This document shows, one piece after another, positions 1 to 5,723 of a stretch of 26,061 nucleotides of DNA. The stretch spans positions 1 to 26,061 of the forward strand of contig DATBWU010000126.1 of NCBI GenBank assembly GCA_036514635.1. The letters run 5' to 3'. The position numbers and the translations under genes are program-made. The first letter of the stretch is position 1, and every line of letters begins with the position of its first letter. The notes beneath the pieces were generated by a model. That model worked only from the letters and a program-made list of their open reading frames with translations. It had not been told where the DNA came from and did not search any database. Source of the DNA: DASSFZ01 sp036514635 (GTDB taxonomy: Bacteria; Chloroflexota; Anaerolineae; Fen-1058).

Positions 1-42
1 TTTATTCGTTATGCCGAAGGCAATCTGTTGCCTATTCGTTGC

Positions 43-873
43 TCACACCGGCAGTCGCCTGCCCGTCGCGGTCCGATGGTATTTTCCAAAGTCCTGCTTG
101 CCGTCGAGCTGTTTCGCATCGAGCACCGGCCCATCGACGCACGTGAGAATGTCGTCCAGCGCACATTGGCCGCAGACGCCGAAGCCGCACTTCATGTATC
201 GCTCGACACTCAACTGCGCCGGAAGGCCATGCCGGCGGCTGATGCCGTGAAGCGCGACGAGGAGACCTTCTGGACCGCAAGCGTAGATGGCGGGAGGGTC
301 AGTTGGCCGGTTGGATGGTTGGCCGGCCAGGTAGGCTTCGACGGCGAGGGTGACGTAGCCCTCCATGCCGACAGAACCGTCCTCAGTTGCCAGCAACACT
401 TCAATGCCCGATTGTTTGAAACGATCGACGAAGATCAGATCGTCGGCGCGGCGCGCACCCAATGCAGCGGTGACGCTCATTCCGCGCTCGTTCATGCATG
501 AGGCAAGGTAGTACAACGGAGCCGCGCCATAGCCGCCGCCGACGAGCAAAGCCGGGCGATTCACGTCGATGCGATACGGCCTGCCATACGGGCCGCGAAT
601 GCCGATCGTGTCGCCCGCCTTTTTCTCGTGCATGGCGGTGCTCCACTCGCCGACGCGCGCAATCGTCAGCGTCAACGGATCGGGCCAGGCGATGCTGATC
701 GGCTTCTCGTCCACGCCCGGAACCCAGACCATCACGAACTGCCCCGGTTCGGCGTGAAGCGTTGCGTCGAGCACGAAGGTAGAGACGGTGCGCGTCTCGC
801 GCACGACTTGCAGGATGCGCACGCTGCGCGGCAGTTGCGCGAAGCGCAGATCGCCTAACGGCTGGCCGGGCAC
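43..873 (-). CDS. pyrK: Dihydroorotate dehydrogenase electron transfer subunit PyrK
   Basis: This 276-residue protein is the FAD and [2Fe-2S] partner of class 1B dihydroorotate dehydrogenase, passing electrons from PyrD to NAD in the cytoplasm. The N-terminal ferredoxin-reductase-like domain shows PGQFVMVWVPG and the flavin motif EKPISIAW (about residues 56-64). The NAD-binding part has GGGYGAAPL and YACGPEGLL. The cluster cysteines are C229, C234, C237 and C245 in CGFGVCGQCAL...C. The start is GTG at 873, chosen for the GGAGGG sequence just upstream. It is the last pyr gene in the window. Residues 183-191 (GQPSNRPTD), just before the CGPE motif, are encoded by a short array of 8-nt repeats (303-326), which looks like a loop insertion. 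Identification follows from the motifs and from the pyrD neighbour. Confidence 0.95.
   Translation of the reverse strand: MPGQPLGDLRFAQLPRSVRILQVVRETRTVSTFVLDATLHAEPGQFVMVWVPGVDEKPISIAWPDPLTLTIARVGEWSTAMHEKKAGDTIGIRGPYGRPYRIDVNRPALLVGGGYGAAPLYYLASCMNERGMSVTAALGARRADDLIFVDRFKQSGIEVLLATEDGSVGMEGYVTLAVEAYLAGQPSNRPTDPPAIYACGPEGLLVALHGISRRHGLPAQLSVERYMKCGFGVCGQCALDDILTCVDGPVLDAKQLDGKQDFGKYHRTATGRRLPV
303..326. repeat. Octamer repeat array (3 units) inside pyrK
   Basis: Three 8-nt units, TTGGCCGG, TTGGATGG and TTGGCCGG on the plus strand, lie in frame within pyrK. They encode a Q/S/N/P/T segment. The unit matches the octamers found in pyrD, in pyrF, between pyrB and its neighbour, and downstream of cofC. 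Confidence 0.75.
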
Positions 874-884
874 CTGTCCCTCCC

Positions 885-1031
885 TAAGAGAGTGTCTTCA
901 AAGTCCACTCAGCTGTCATTCTGAGCGAGCGTAGCGAGCGAGGAATCTCGTTTTTCGGCGCAAACGGAGAGATTCTTCGGCGCTGCGCGCCTCAGAATGA
1001 CATTGCAACAGGGTTTGAAGACAGTCTCTAA
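885..1031. mobile_element. MITE-like element 1 with 18-bp terminal inverted repeats
   Basis: The left end (885-902, TAAGAGAGTGTCTTCAAA) and right end (1014-1031, TTTGAAGACAGTCTCTAA) are inverted repeats matching at 16 of 18 positions. The interior is itself palindromic: GTCATTCTGAG at 915-925 is mirrored by CTCAGAATGAC at 991-1001. No ORF is supportable. It lies between pyrD and pyrK and shares its right edge with the next element. It could be a non-autonomous transposon or a large RNA hairpin. The classification is inference. Confidence 0.55.
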
Positions 1032-1171
1032 GAGACTGTCTGAAAAGCCGCCAGATTAACCACCAAGACTCAACCCCCTGAAGGGGGCAAGCGACACCAA
1101 GAATCTCCAAGTTTTCTTGGTGTCCCTTCGTGTCTTGGTGACTTGGTGGTGAGTTTTAAGACAGTCTCTAA
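1029..1171. mobile_element. MITE-like element 2 with the same terminal repeats, abutting element 1
   Basis: The left end (1029-1046, TAAGAGACTGTCTGAAAA) and right end (1154-1171, TTTTAAGACAGTCTCTAA) match as inverted repeats at 16 of 18 positions, and resemble the ends of the neighbouring element. The interior differs. It is a CCACCAAGAC...GTCTTGGTGACTTGGTGG palindrome (1059-1150), interrupted on the left arm by a small CCCCCTGAAGGGGG hairpin. The right end supplies the TAG stop of pyrD (1168-1170). Confidence 0.55.
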
Positions 1172-2211
1172 CAGTGTGCAAGCGCCTTCCCTCGGAACGA
1201 TTCGATCGAGGCGTACTCGTGGCGTCGCATGTAGTCCGCGATACCCAATGCGATTTCGCCGAACACATCCAGTCCGCGCCAGTTGACGGCGCTGCCGACG
1301 CCGACGCCGGTCGCGCCGACGAGCAGCATCTCGATCGCATCGCGCGCGTCGGTCACGCCGCCCGTGCCGATGATCGCCACGCCGGGCACAGCCTTCGCCA
1401 CGTCGCGCACGCACTTCACGGCGATGGGCCGGATCGCCGGACCGCTGACGCCTCCCCAGCGATTAGCCAGGATCGGATAACCCGACTCGACGTCGAGAAT
1501 CATGCCGGGGCCGAGGCTGTTGATCACGGTCAACCCGTCCGCGCCCGCCGCGACGACTTCCTTAGCCACCCCGGCGATGCTCTCCACGTTCGGCGACAGC
1601 TTGACGAAGATCGGAATGCGCGTGCTGGCCTTGACGCGGCGCGTGACTTGCCCGGACACGTACGGGCTTGAGGCAAACATCTGCTCGAAGCGCGCGTCGA
1701 GGTTCGGGCAGGAAATGTTCACTTCGATTAAGTCCGGCTCGGCTTCGCTGACGTAGCGCGCCACGGTGCCGAAGTCATACACTGTGTCGGCGAAGATGCT
1801 GGCGATGATCGGCACGCCCATCGGCGCGAGGTGCTTCTTGGCTTCGCGAATCTCTTCGACCATCACCTCGACGCCGGGGTTGGACAGCCCGACCGCGTTG
1901 ATCAGTCCCGGTCCCCAATCGACGATCGTCGGGTTGTGGTAGCCGGGTCGCGGCTTGAGGCTGCACGACTTAGTCGTGATCGCGCCAATGCCCCCTTCGG
2001 CGATGCGGCCGAACACCTCCTGGCTCAAGCCGAGAATGCCGGAAGCCAGAATCGTCGGATTGTGCAATCGTACCCCCGCCAGCGTGATAGACAAGTCTGG
2101 GCTATCGGCCGGCTGCCTCGCTGATTCGCTGGCCCGTTGGTCCGTTAGTTGGATAGTTGGATGGTTGGATGGTTGGATAGTTGGCTGGCTGGCTAGTTGG
2201 CCCGAATCCAT
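1168..2211 (-). CDS. pyrD: Dihydroorotate dehydrogenase, catalytic subunit (class 1B)
   Basis: This protein oxidises dihydroorotate to orotate with FMN and works with PyrK. The core from about residue 40 is typical: LAGVRLHNPTILASGILG, the TTKSCSLKPRPG region, VNISCPN with the class 1 catalytic cysteine at C168, VKLSPNV, and IIGTGGV plus GVGSAV for FMN phosphate. The ATG at 2211 has an excellent upstream GGGAGGAGG (2219-2227, minus strand), so the start is well supported. It overlaps the end of pyrE by 19 nt. Residues 3-25 (rich in Q, P, T, S and N) are encoded by an octamer repeat array, giving an N-terminal tail of roughly 38 residues that the family normally lacks. The stop codon lies in the end of a palindromic element. 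Confidence 0.95.
   Translation of the reverse strand: MDSGQLASQPTIQPSNHPTIQLTDQRASESARQPADSPDLSITLAGVRLHNPTILASGILGLSQEVFGRIAEGGIGAITTKSCSLKPRPGYHNPTIVDWGPGLINAVGLSNPGVEVMVEEIREAKKHLAPMGVPIIASIFADTVYDFGTVARYVSEAEPDLIEVNISCPNLDARFEQMFASSPYVSGQVTRRVKASTRIPIFVKLSPNVESIAGVAKEVVAAGADGLTVINSLGPGMILDVESGYPILANRWGGVSGPAIRPIAVKCVRDVAKAVPGVAIIGTGGVTDARDAIEMLLVGATGVGVGSAVNWRGLDVFGEIALGIADYMRRHEYASIESFRGKALAHC
2137..2204. repeat. Octamer repeat array spanning the pyrE stop and pyrD N-terminus
   Basis: The array holds degenerate 8-nt units of the form TTGGATRG or TTGGCTGG on the plus strand, with one 4-nt half unit (TTAG at 2145). On the minus strand it provides the TAG stop of pyrE (2193-2195) and encodes PyrD residues about 3-25. 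Confidence 0.8.
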
Positions 2212-2867
2212 GTCAGCACCTCCTCCCGCTTCTCCGGTGCGATTCTCCCACGCTTGACCAGAATATCGAGCAGAGTGCTCAGGCCGAGGACGGCGTGCAG
2301 CCGGCAGCCTGCTTTCGCCAGCTCCTCCGCCCCACCCTGCTCGCGGTCGATCAGCACGAGGATGTCTTTGACGATCAGGCCGGCTGCCACCAGCGGTGAG
2401 ATCGATTCCAATTTGCTGTGCCCTTTGGTGATGAGATCGTCGATCAGCAGCACTGCCTCGCCTTCGAGGTACTCGCCCTCGATCGGTCGCGCCGTGCCAT
2501 AGTCCTTCACCTCTTTGCGCGTGTAGATCATCGGCTTGTTCATCGCCAGCGAGACCGCCACGCCGATCGGCAAGGCCGCATACGGAATCGCTCCCAGCCG
2601 ATCGAACTTGATCTTCCGGGCTACTGCCGCCATCCGCCGCGCAATTTGAATGAGCAGTTTCGGGTGCGATGCCAGCAGCCGCAGGTCGATGTAGACCGGC
2701 GAGAGCAATCCCGACTTGAGTTTGAACTCGCCGAACTTGACCGCGCCGATGTCGAACAACGCGAGAGCAATCCGTTCGATTGCCGATTGCGGATTGCGGG
2801 TTGCGGATTGACGAGTGCCGGGTTTCGATTTTCGCGGTTTGGACGCAGGGGCGGCTCTTCTAGCCAT
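2193..2867 (-). CDS. pyrE: Orotate phosphoribosyltransferase
   Basis: This protein transfers phosphoribosyl from PRPP to orotate, giving OMP. Visible motifs are FGEFKLKSGLLSPVYIDLR near the N-terminus, the Lys/Arg-rich catalytic segment MIYTRKEVKDYGTARPIEG, and the PRPP-binding loop VLLIDDLITKGHSK. The length of 224 is close to the family's usual 200-210 plus a tail. The start ATG at 2867 follows GGAGAG. The first 35 or so residues are extra; the stretch QSATRNPQSAI is encoded by heptamer repeats (2778-2826). The last codons and the stop sit in the octamer array shared with pyrD. It lies 34 nt downstream of pyrF and overlaps pyrD, so the genes are probably co-transcribed. Confidence 0.95.
   Translation of the reverse strand: MARRAAPASKPRKSKPGTRQSATRNPQSAIERIALALFDIGAVKFGEFKLKSGLLSPVYIDLRLLASHPKLLIQIARRMAAVARKIKFDRLGAIPYAALPIGVAVSLAMNKPMIYTRKEVKDYGTARPIEGEYLEGEAVLLIDDLITKGHSKLESISPLVAAGLIVKDILVLIDREQGGAEELAKAGCRLHAVLGLSTLLDILVKRGRIAPEKREEVLTWIRAN
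2778..2826. repeat. Heptamer repeat array encoding part of the PyrE N-terminal tail
   Basis: Seven consecutive 7-nt units (GATTGCC, GATTGCG, GATTGCG, GGTTGCG, GATTGAC, GAGTGCC, GGGTTTC on the plus strand) lie in frame upstream of the conserved PyrE core. Confidence 0.7.
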
Positions 2868-2901
2868 GTTGATCTCTCCGTGCTATCCGTGCCATTCGTG
2901 G

Positions 2902-3783
2902 TTATCCCCGCATCGCGTTGATCTCATCGCGGAGTTTGAGCGCCGCCGCACGAGCCGCCTCGGCGAAGTCAGCGCCCGACGAAGCGTAGAGAATGCTCCG
3001 CGAGGCATTGATGATCGGGCCGAGGCCGGATTGAGTCGGCCCGTGTTCGACGGTGGCCGCCAAATCGCCGCCCTGCGCGCCGATGCCGGGAATCAAGAAT
3101 GGCAAGTCCGGGGCAATGGCTCGCATTCGAGCCAGCGCTTCGGGCGCGGTCGCGCCAACAACGAGTCCGCACGCGCCAGGATACTTCGCATCCCATTCGC
3201 CGACTTTACGCGCCACCATCTCGTCCAGCGTCCCCTCATCCACAGGCAAGTTCTGGAGCAGCCTCGCGCCCGGATTCGACGTGCGCGCCAGCACGATGGC
3301 ACATCGATCAGCGTACTTTAAGAATGGCGCGATGGCATCCTCGCCGAGGTAAGGATTCACCGTCACTGCATCGGCCTTGAAGGCTTCAAAAGCCGCGCGC
3401 ACATATTGCTCCGCAGTATTGCCGATGTCGGCGAACTTCGCGTCGAGGATGATCGGAATGTCGTTCGGGATGTAACGCACGATGCGCTCCAGTGCGATGA
3501 TCCCCGCTGCGCCCTCGGCCAGAAAGAAACCCAGATTCGGCTTGAACGCGCAGGCCACGTCTTTCGTCGCATCGACGATCGCGCGTGCGAAGGGGAAGAC
3601 CGGGTCATCGAACTTGAGCATCGGCAGCGGCATCTTCGCCATCGTCACGTCGAGGCCGACACAGACCCAGGAGTTGTTGCGCGCCTGTGCCGAAGCGAGT
3701 TTCGTGAGGAAGGGCTTGGTGATTGGTTGGCTAGTTGGCTGGTTGGCTAGTTGGCTAGTTGGCTGGTTGGTTAGTTGGTTCAT
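2902..3783 (-). CDS. pyrF: Orotidine 5'-phosphate decarboxylase (subfamily 2)
   Basis: This protein decarboxylates OMP to UMP, the last step of the pathway. It belongs to the longer subfamily 2 of the decarboxylase. Motifs are NSWVCVGLDV, AFKPNLGFFLAEG, the catalytic segment ILDAKFADIGNTAEQY (the family's D-x-K-x-x-D), TVNPYLGEDAI, GLVVGATAPE and FLIPGIGAQGG. The ATG at 3783 is taken as the start; AGGATA lies about 11 nt upstream. No start codon exists between the repeat array and the conserved core, so residues 2-20 (N, Q, P, T and S rich) must be read from the octamer array. A TTG at 3822 is an alternative start adding 13 residues. The product is 293 residues, against about 270 usual for the subfamily. 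Confidence 0.93.
   Translation of the reverse strand: MNQLTNQPTSQLANQPTSQPITKPFLTKLASAQARNNSWVCVGLDVTMAKMPLPMLKFDDPVFPFARAIVDATKDVACAFKPNLGFFLAEGAAGIIALERIVRYIPNDIPIILDAKFADIGNTAEQYVRAAFEAFKADAVTVNPYLGEDAIAPFLKYADRCAIVLARTSNPGARLLQNLPVDEGTLDEMVARKVGEWDAKYPGACGLVVGATAPEALARMRAIAPDLPFLIPGIGAQGGDLAATVEHGPTQSGLGPIINASRSILYASSGADFAEAARAAALKLRDEINAMRG
3723..3780. repeat. Octamer repeat array at the start of pyrF
   Basis: About seven units of TTGGCTAG, TTGGCTGG or TTGGTTAG (plus strand) begin directly after the pyrF ATG in coding direction. They are read as NQLTNQPTSQLANQPTSQP. In the other reading frames the units contain TAG, so gain or loss of one unit would end translation early. Confidence 0.8.
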
Positions 3784-3824
3784 CAAGGCTCGTATCCTGT
3801 AGAGGATCAACCGCGTAGGCAACG

Positions 3825-4049
3825 CTAGTATCTTTGACGATGCGAGTCTTCTGGAAACCGATGTAACTGATGAAACCGCCCTGCGCTCTCGGCGATGTTC
3901 GCCCCGACAGAGTCGACCGACCTTACGAGCTGCTTACCGAGAGCATCCTTCGCAAAGTCCGGCCAGCCGCTCACAATCTCCCACACCTCATCGGCTATTT
4001 CCTCTGCCAGACGATACATGCGTGACTCTTCAATGTCCTGATAAGGCAT
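3825..4049 (-). CDS. Truncated four-helix-bundle (23S rRNA intervening-sequence-type) protein
   Basis: This 74-residue ORF matches the N-terminal half of the four-helix-bundle family often found in rRNA intervening sequences and as free-standing genes: YRLAEEIADEVWEIVSGW, FAKDALGKQLVRSVDSVGANIAESAGRF. The family normally runs to roughly 115-125 residues with a second helical pair. Here the recognisable part ends near residue 57 and the last 17 residues look unrelated, so it is probably truncated. The ATG at 4049 has a strong AAGGAGGG upstream. It sits between pyrB and pyrF in the same direction, 41 nt before pyrF. No role in pyrimidine synthesis is known; it is probably a passenger. Confidence 0.75.
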   Translation of the reverse strand: MPYQDIEESRMYRLAEEIADEVWEIVSGWPDFAKDALGKQLVRSVDSVGANIAESAGRFHQLHRFPEDSHRQRY

Positions 4050-4073
4050 AACTCCCTCCTTAGCCCAACGGCG

Positions 4074-4137
4074 CTAACCAACCAGCAAACCACCCAACCA
4101 GCAAACCACCCAACCAGCAAACTCTCCAACTAGCTGA
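4074..4137. repeat. Octamer repeat array between pyrB and the four-helix-bundle ORF
   Basis: Eight perfectly phased 8-nt units read CTAACCAA, CCAGCAAA, CCACCCAA, CCAGCAAA, CCACCCAA, CCAGCAAA, CTCTCCAA and CTAGCTGA. The last unit carries the pyrB stop codon (4130-4132 on the minus strand). Confidence 0.8.
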
Positions 4138-5068
4138 CCGCGTCCAGCACCAGCGCCAGCAGCGCCATGCGCACATACACCCCGTTTCGCGCCTGGCGGA
4201 AGTAGGCGGCATTGGTCAGAGCATCCACGTCGGTCGCGATCTCGGCGACGCGCGGCAGCGGGTGCATGATGCTGATACCGGGCTTGCTGGCTTCGACCAG
4301 CTTCCGATCGACCACGTACGCGCCCTTCAGCGCCTCGTACTCGGCCAGGTCGGCGAAGCGCTCCTTTTGGATGCGCGTGATGTACGCCACGTCGGCGTGT
4401 TTGAGTGTCGCGGCAAGATCACTCGATTCGGAGACTCGGGCACCGTTGGCGCGCAGCCAATCGAGTTCTTCGACGGGCATACGCAGCGCCTCGGGCGCGA
4501 CGAAGGTCATCGTCACGTCGAAGAGACCGAGCGCCTTCGCCAGCGAATGCACCGTGCGCCCGTTCTTCAAGTCGCCCACCAGCGCGATGTGCAACCCGTC
4601 GATCGAACCCTTTTCACGCTCCAGCGTGTACAAGTCGAGCAGCGCCTGCGTGGGATGCTCGCCCGTGCCGTCGCCGCCGTTGATCACTGGAATGCTCGCG
4701 CCCTCGGCCAGCGCGCGCGCGGAACCCACGATCGGGTTGCGGATGACCGCCGCATCCGCATACGCTTCGATCATCTTGCCCGTGTCGAACAGCGTTTCGC
4801 CTTTCGCCGCGCTCGACGAGGTCTTCGCCTCGGCCACGCTCAACACACTGCCGCCTAAGCGCTGCATCGCACTCTCGAATGACAAGCGCGTACGGGTGCT
4901 CGGCTCGTAGAACAACGTGGCGAGCACTTTGCCCTCCAATATGCGAGGAAGTCGCGGAAAGGCTGTCGCGCCTTCGTAAGCGCGCGCCCGATCCAAAATG
5001 GCGCGAATCTCCTCCTTGCTCAGATCTGCGATCGAAATCACGTCACGCCCGGCCAGCGAATTGCTCAC
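4130..5068 (-). CDS. pyrB: Aspartate carbamoyltransferase catalytic subunit
   Basis: This protein joins carbamoyl phosphate and aspartate, the committed step of pyrimidine synthesis. Motifs are FYEPSTRTRLSFESAMQRLG for carbamoyl phosphate, the SSSAAKGETLFDT loop, GDGTGEHPTQALLDLYT, ALVGDLKNGRTVHSL and IMHPLPR. The start is taken as GTG at 5068 because AAGGAGGATAAGC stands just upstream and the resulting 312 residues match the family length. The frame is open upstream to an ATG at 5326, but that stretch runs through the leader terminator and has no family similarity that I can see. It is the first gene of the operon. No pyrI regulatory subunit is visible. The stop codon is part of an octamer array. 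Confidence 0.95.
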   Translation of the reverse strand: MSNSLAGRDVISIADLSKEEIRAILDRARAYEGATAFPRLPRILEGKVLATLFYEPSTRTRLSFESAMQRLGGSVLSVAEAKTSSSAAKGETLFDTGKMIEAYADAAVIRNPIVGSARALAEGASIPVINGGDGTGEHPTQALLDLYTLEREKGSIDGLHIALVGDLKNGRTVHSLAKALGLFDVTMTFVAPEALRMPVEELDWLRANGARVSESSDLAATLKHADVAYITRIQKERFADLAEYEALKGAYVVDRKLVEASKPGISIMHPLPRVAEIATDVDALTNAAYFRQARNGVYVRMALLALVLDAVS

Positions 5069-5256
5069 GCTTATCCTCCTTGGCAAATCGAATAGGGCTT
5101 GTAAAGATCGGGCTTCACTGCCGAGAGCACGCAGAGATGCATTGAGAAAACTCAGCGTCCTCCCCGCGCTTGCCGCTACGCGGCAGCGTGGGGCAAGTGT
5201 GCGCCTCGGCGGTGAGACTCTTCCCTCGATTGGGTCGGTGAAATCGGCGGCGAGGC

Positions 5257-5292
5257 AAAAAAAGACCTTTGAACGATCACGCCCAAAGGTCT
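5257..5292 (-). terminator. Intrinsic terminator in the pyr leader (probable attenuator)
   Basis: On the minus strand the 9-bp stem AGACCTTTG/CAAAGGTCT encloses a 12-nt loop and runs into seven Ts. It lies between the pyr promoter and pyrB, about 190 nt before the pyrB start. A terminator in that place is expected to regulate read-through into the operon. I do not see a clear PyrR-binding loop or a pyrR gene in this window. Confidence 0.8.
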
Positions 5293-5375
5293 GATAGAGA
5301 AATCGATCCGGGTGGGTGGTGTTCACCGCTCCACGCCCCGCGCCCGGTCAACATTTTTCGCCTGAACACTCGCAT
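5277..5375 (-). CDS. Candidate pyr leader peptide (32 codons)
   Basis: A short frame starts at ATG 5375, about 15 nt inside the predicted transcript, and ends with TGA at 5277-5279, inside the loop of the leader terminator. A ribosome reaching the stop would cover the upstream arm of the hairpin. This resembles the coupled transcription-translation attenuation known for enterobacterial pyrBI. The ribosome site is weak (AGG two bases upstream). An alternative ATG at 5351, with AGG seven bases upstream, gives a 24-residue version. The frame was already open by chance upstream of the promoter, so this remains a hypothesis. Confidence 0.3.
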   Translation of the reverse strand: MRVFRRKMLTGRGAWSGEHHPPGSISLSDLWA

Positions 5376-5397
5376 CGCCTGTTCCACTCCGGGCGAC

Positions 5398-5426
5398 ATT
5401 CTAACGCCAAGCCCCAGGGAAGTCAA
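5398..5426 (-). promoter_or_regulatory. Promoter of the pyr operon
   Basis: On the minus strand, TTGACT (5421-5426) and TAGAAT (5398-5403) are separated by exactly 17 nt, close to the sigma-70 consensus. The predicted transcript starts near 5391, giving a leader of about 320 nt before pyrB. Confidence 0.8.
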
Positions 5427-5474
5427 GAGGCAAAATTCGGGACAAATCACAAGGCGACGCATGACTAATGTCGT

Positions 5475-5503
5475 TTGACAAAGCGCCGATCCTGCCTTAT
5501 AAA
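5475..5503 (+). promoter_or_regulatory. Promoter of the aldolase-led gene group
   Basis: TTGACA (5475-5480) and TATAAA (5498-5503) are separated by 17 nt, a near-perfect sigma-70 promoter. The -35 boxes of this promoter and of the pyr promoter face away from each other, 48 bp apart. The predicted 5' untranslated region runs from about 5510 to 5723 (about 214 nt). I see no recognised riboswitch in it. It contains a 61-codon basic open frame (GTG 5536 to TAA 5721) with no convincing ribosome site. Confidence 0.75.
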
Positions 5504-5723
5504 GGGACGGCGCTTGGCTGACCTGTCACTCCATCGTGAGCACTCATTTGCGCAAGACCCGCCGCCCCGGCTCGCATTCGACGGCCGATACTGTCCGGTT
5601 GATTGTCACCACACGCGAGAAGTTCCCCCGCAATACCCGGTGGAACCGCATGATCCGGCGGACGCTGTTTCGCCTGCTCCATTCCCGCACATCTCGACAT
5701 ACTTTATCACGGAGAAGATAAGC

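Noticed and set aside
2137..4137. CRISPR array among the pyr genes
   Set aside because: The repeats are 8-nt units in direct succession with no spacers and no cas genes.
5069..5326. Longer PyrB starting at ATG 5326
   Set aside because: The extra 86 residues run through the leader terminator and show no family similarity, while GTG 5068 has a strong ribosome site and gives the normal length.
5069..5400. PyrR-binding element in the pyr leader
   Set aside because: I could not find the conserved loop expected for PyrR anti-antiterminators, and no pyrR gene is in the window.
5536..5721. Basic 61-codon frame in the aldolase leader
   Set aside because: There is no ribosome site and an Arg/Thr-rich composition, as expected from a GC-rich untranslated stretch. 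It ends just before the aldolase ATG, so a leader role cannot be excluded but is not supported.
5475..5723. Upstream extension of the aldolase to TTG/TGA-proximal 5475
   Set aside because: It would begin in the -35 box of the promoter. ATG 5724 has a good ribosome site.
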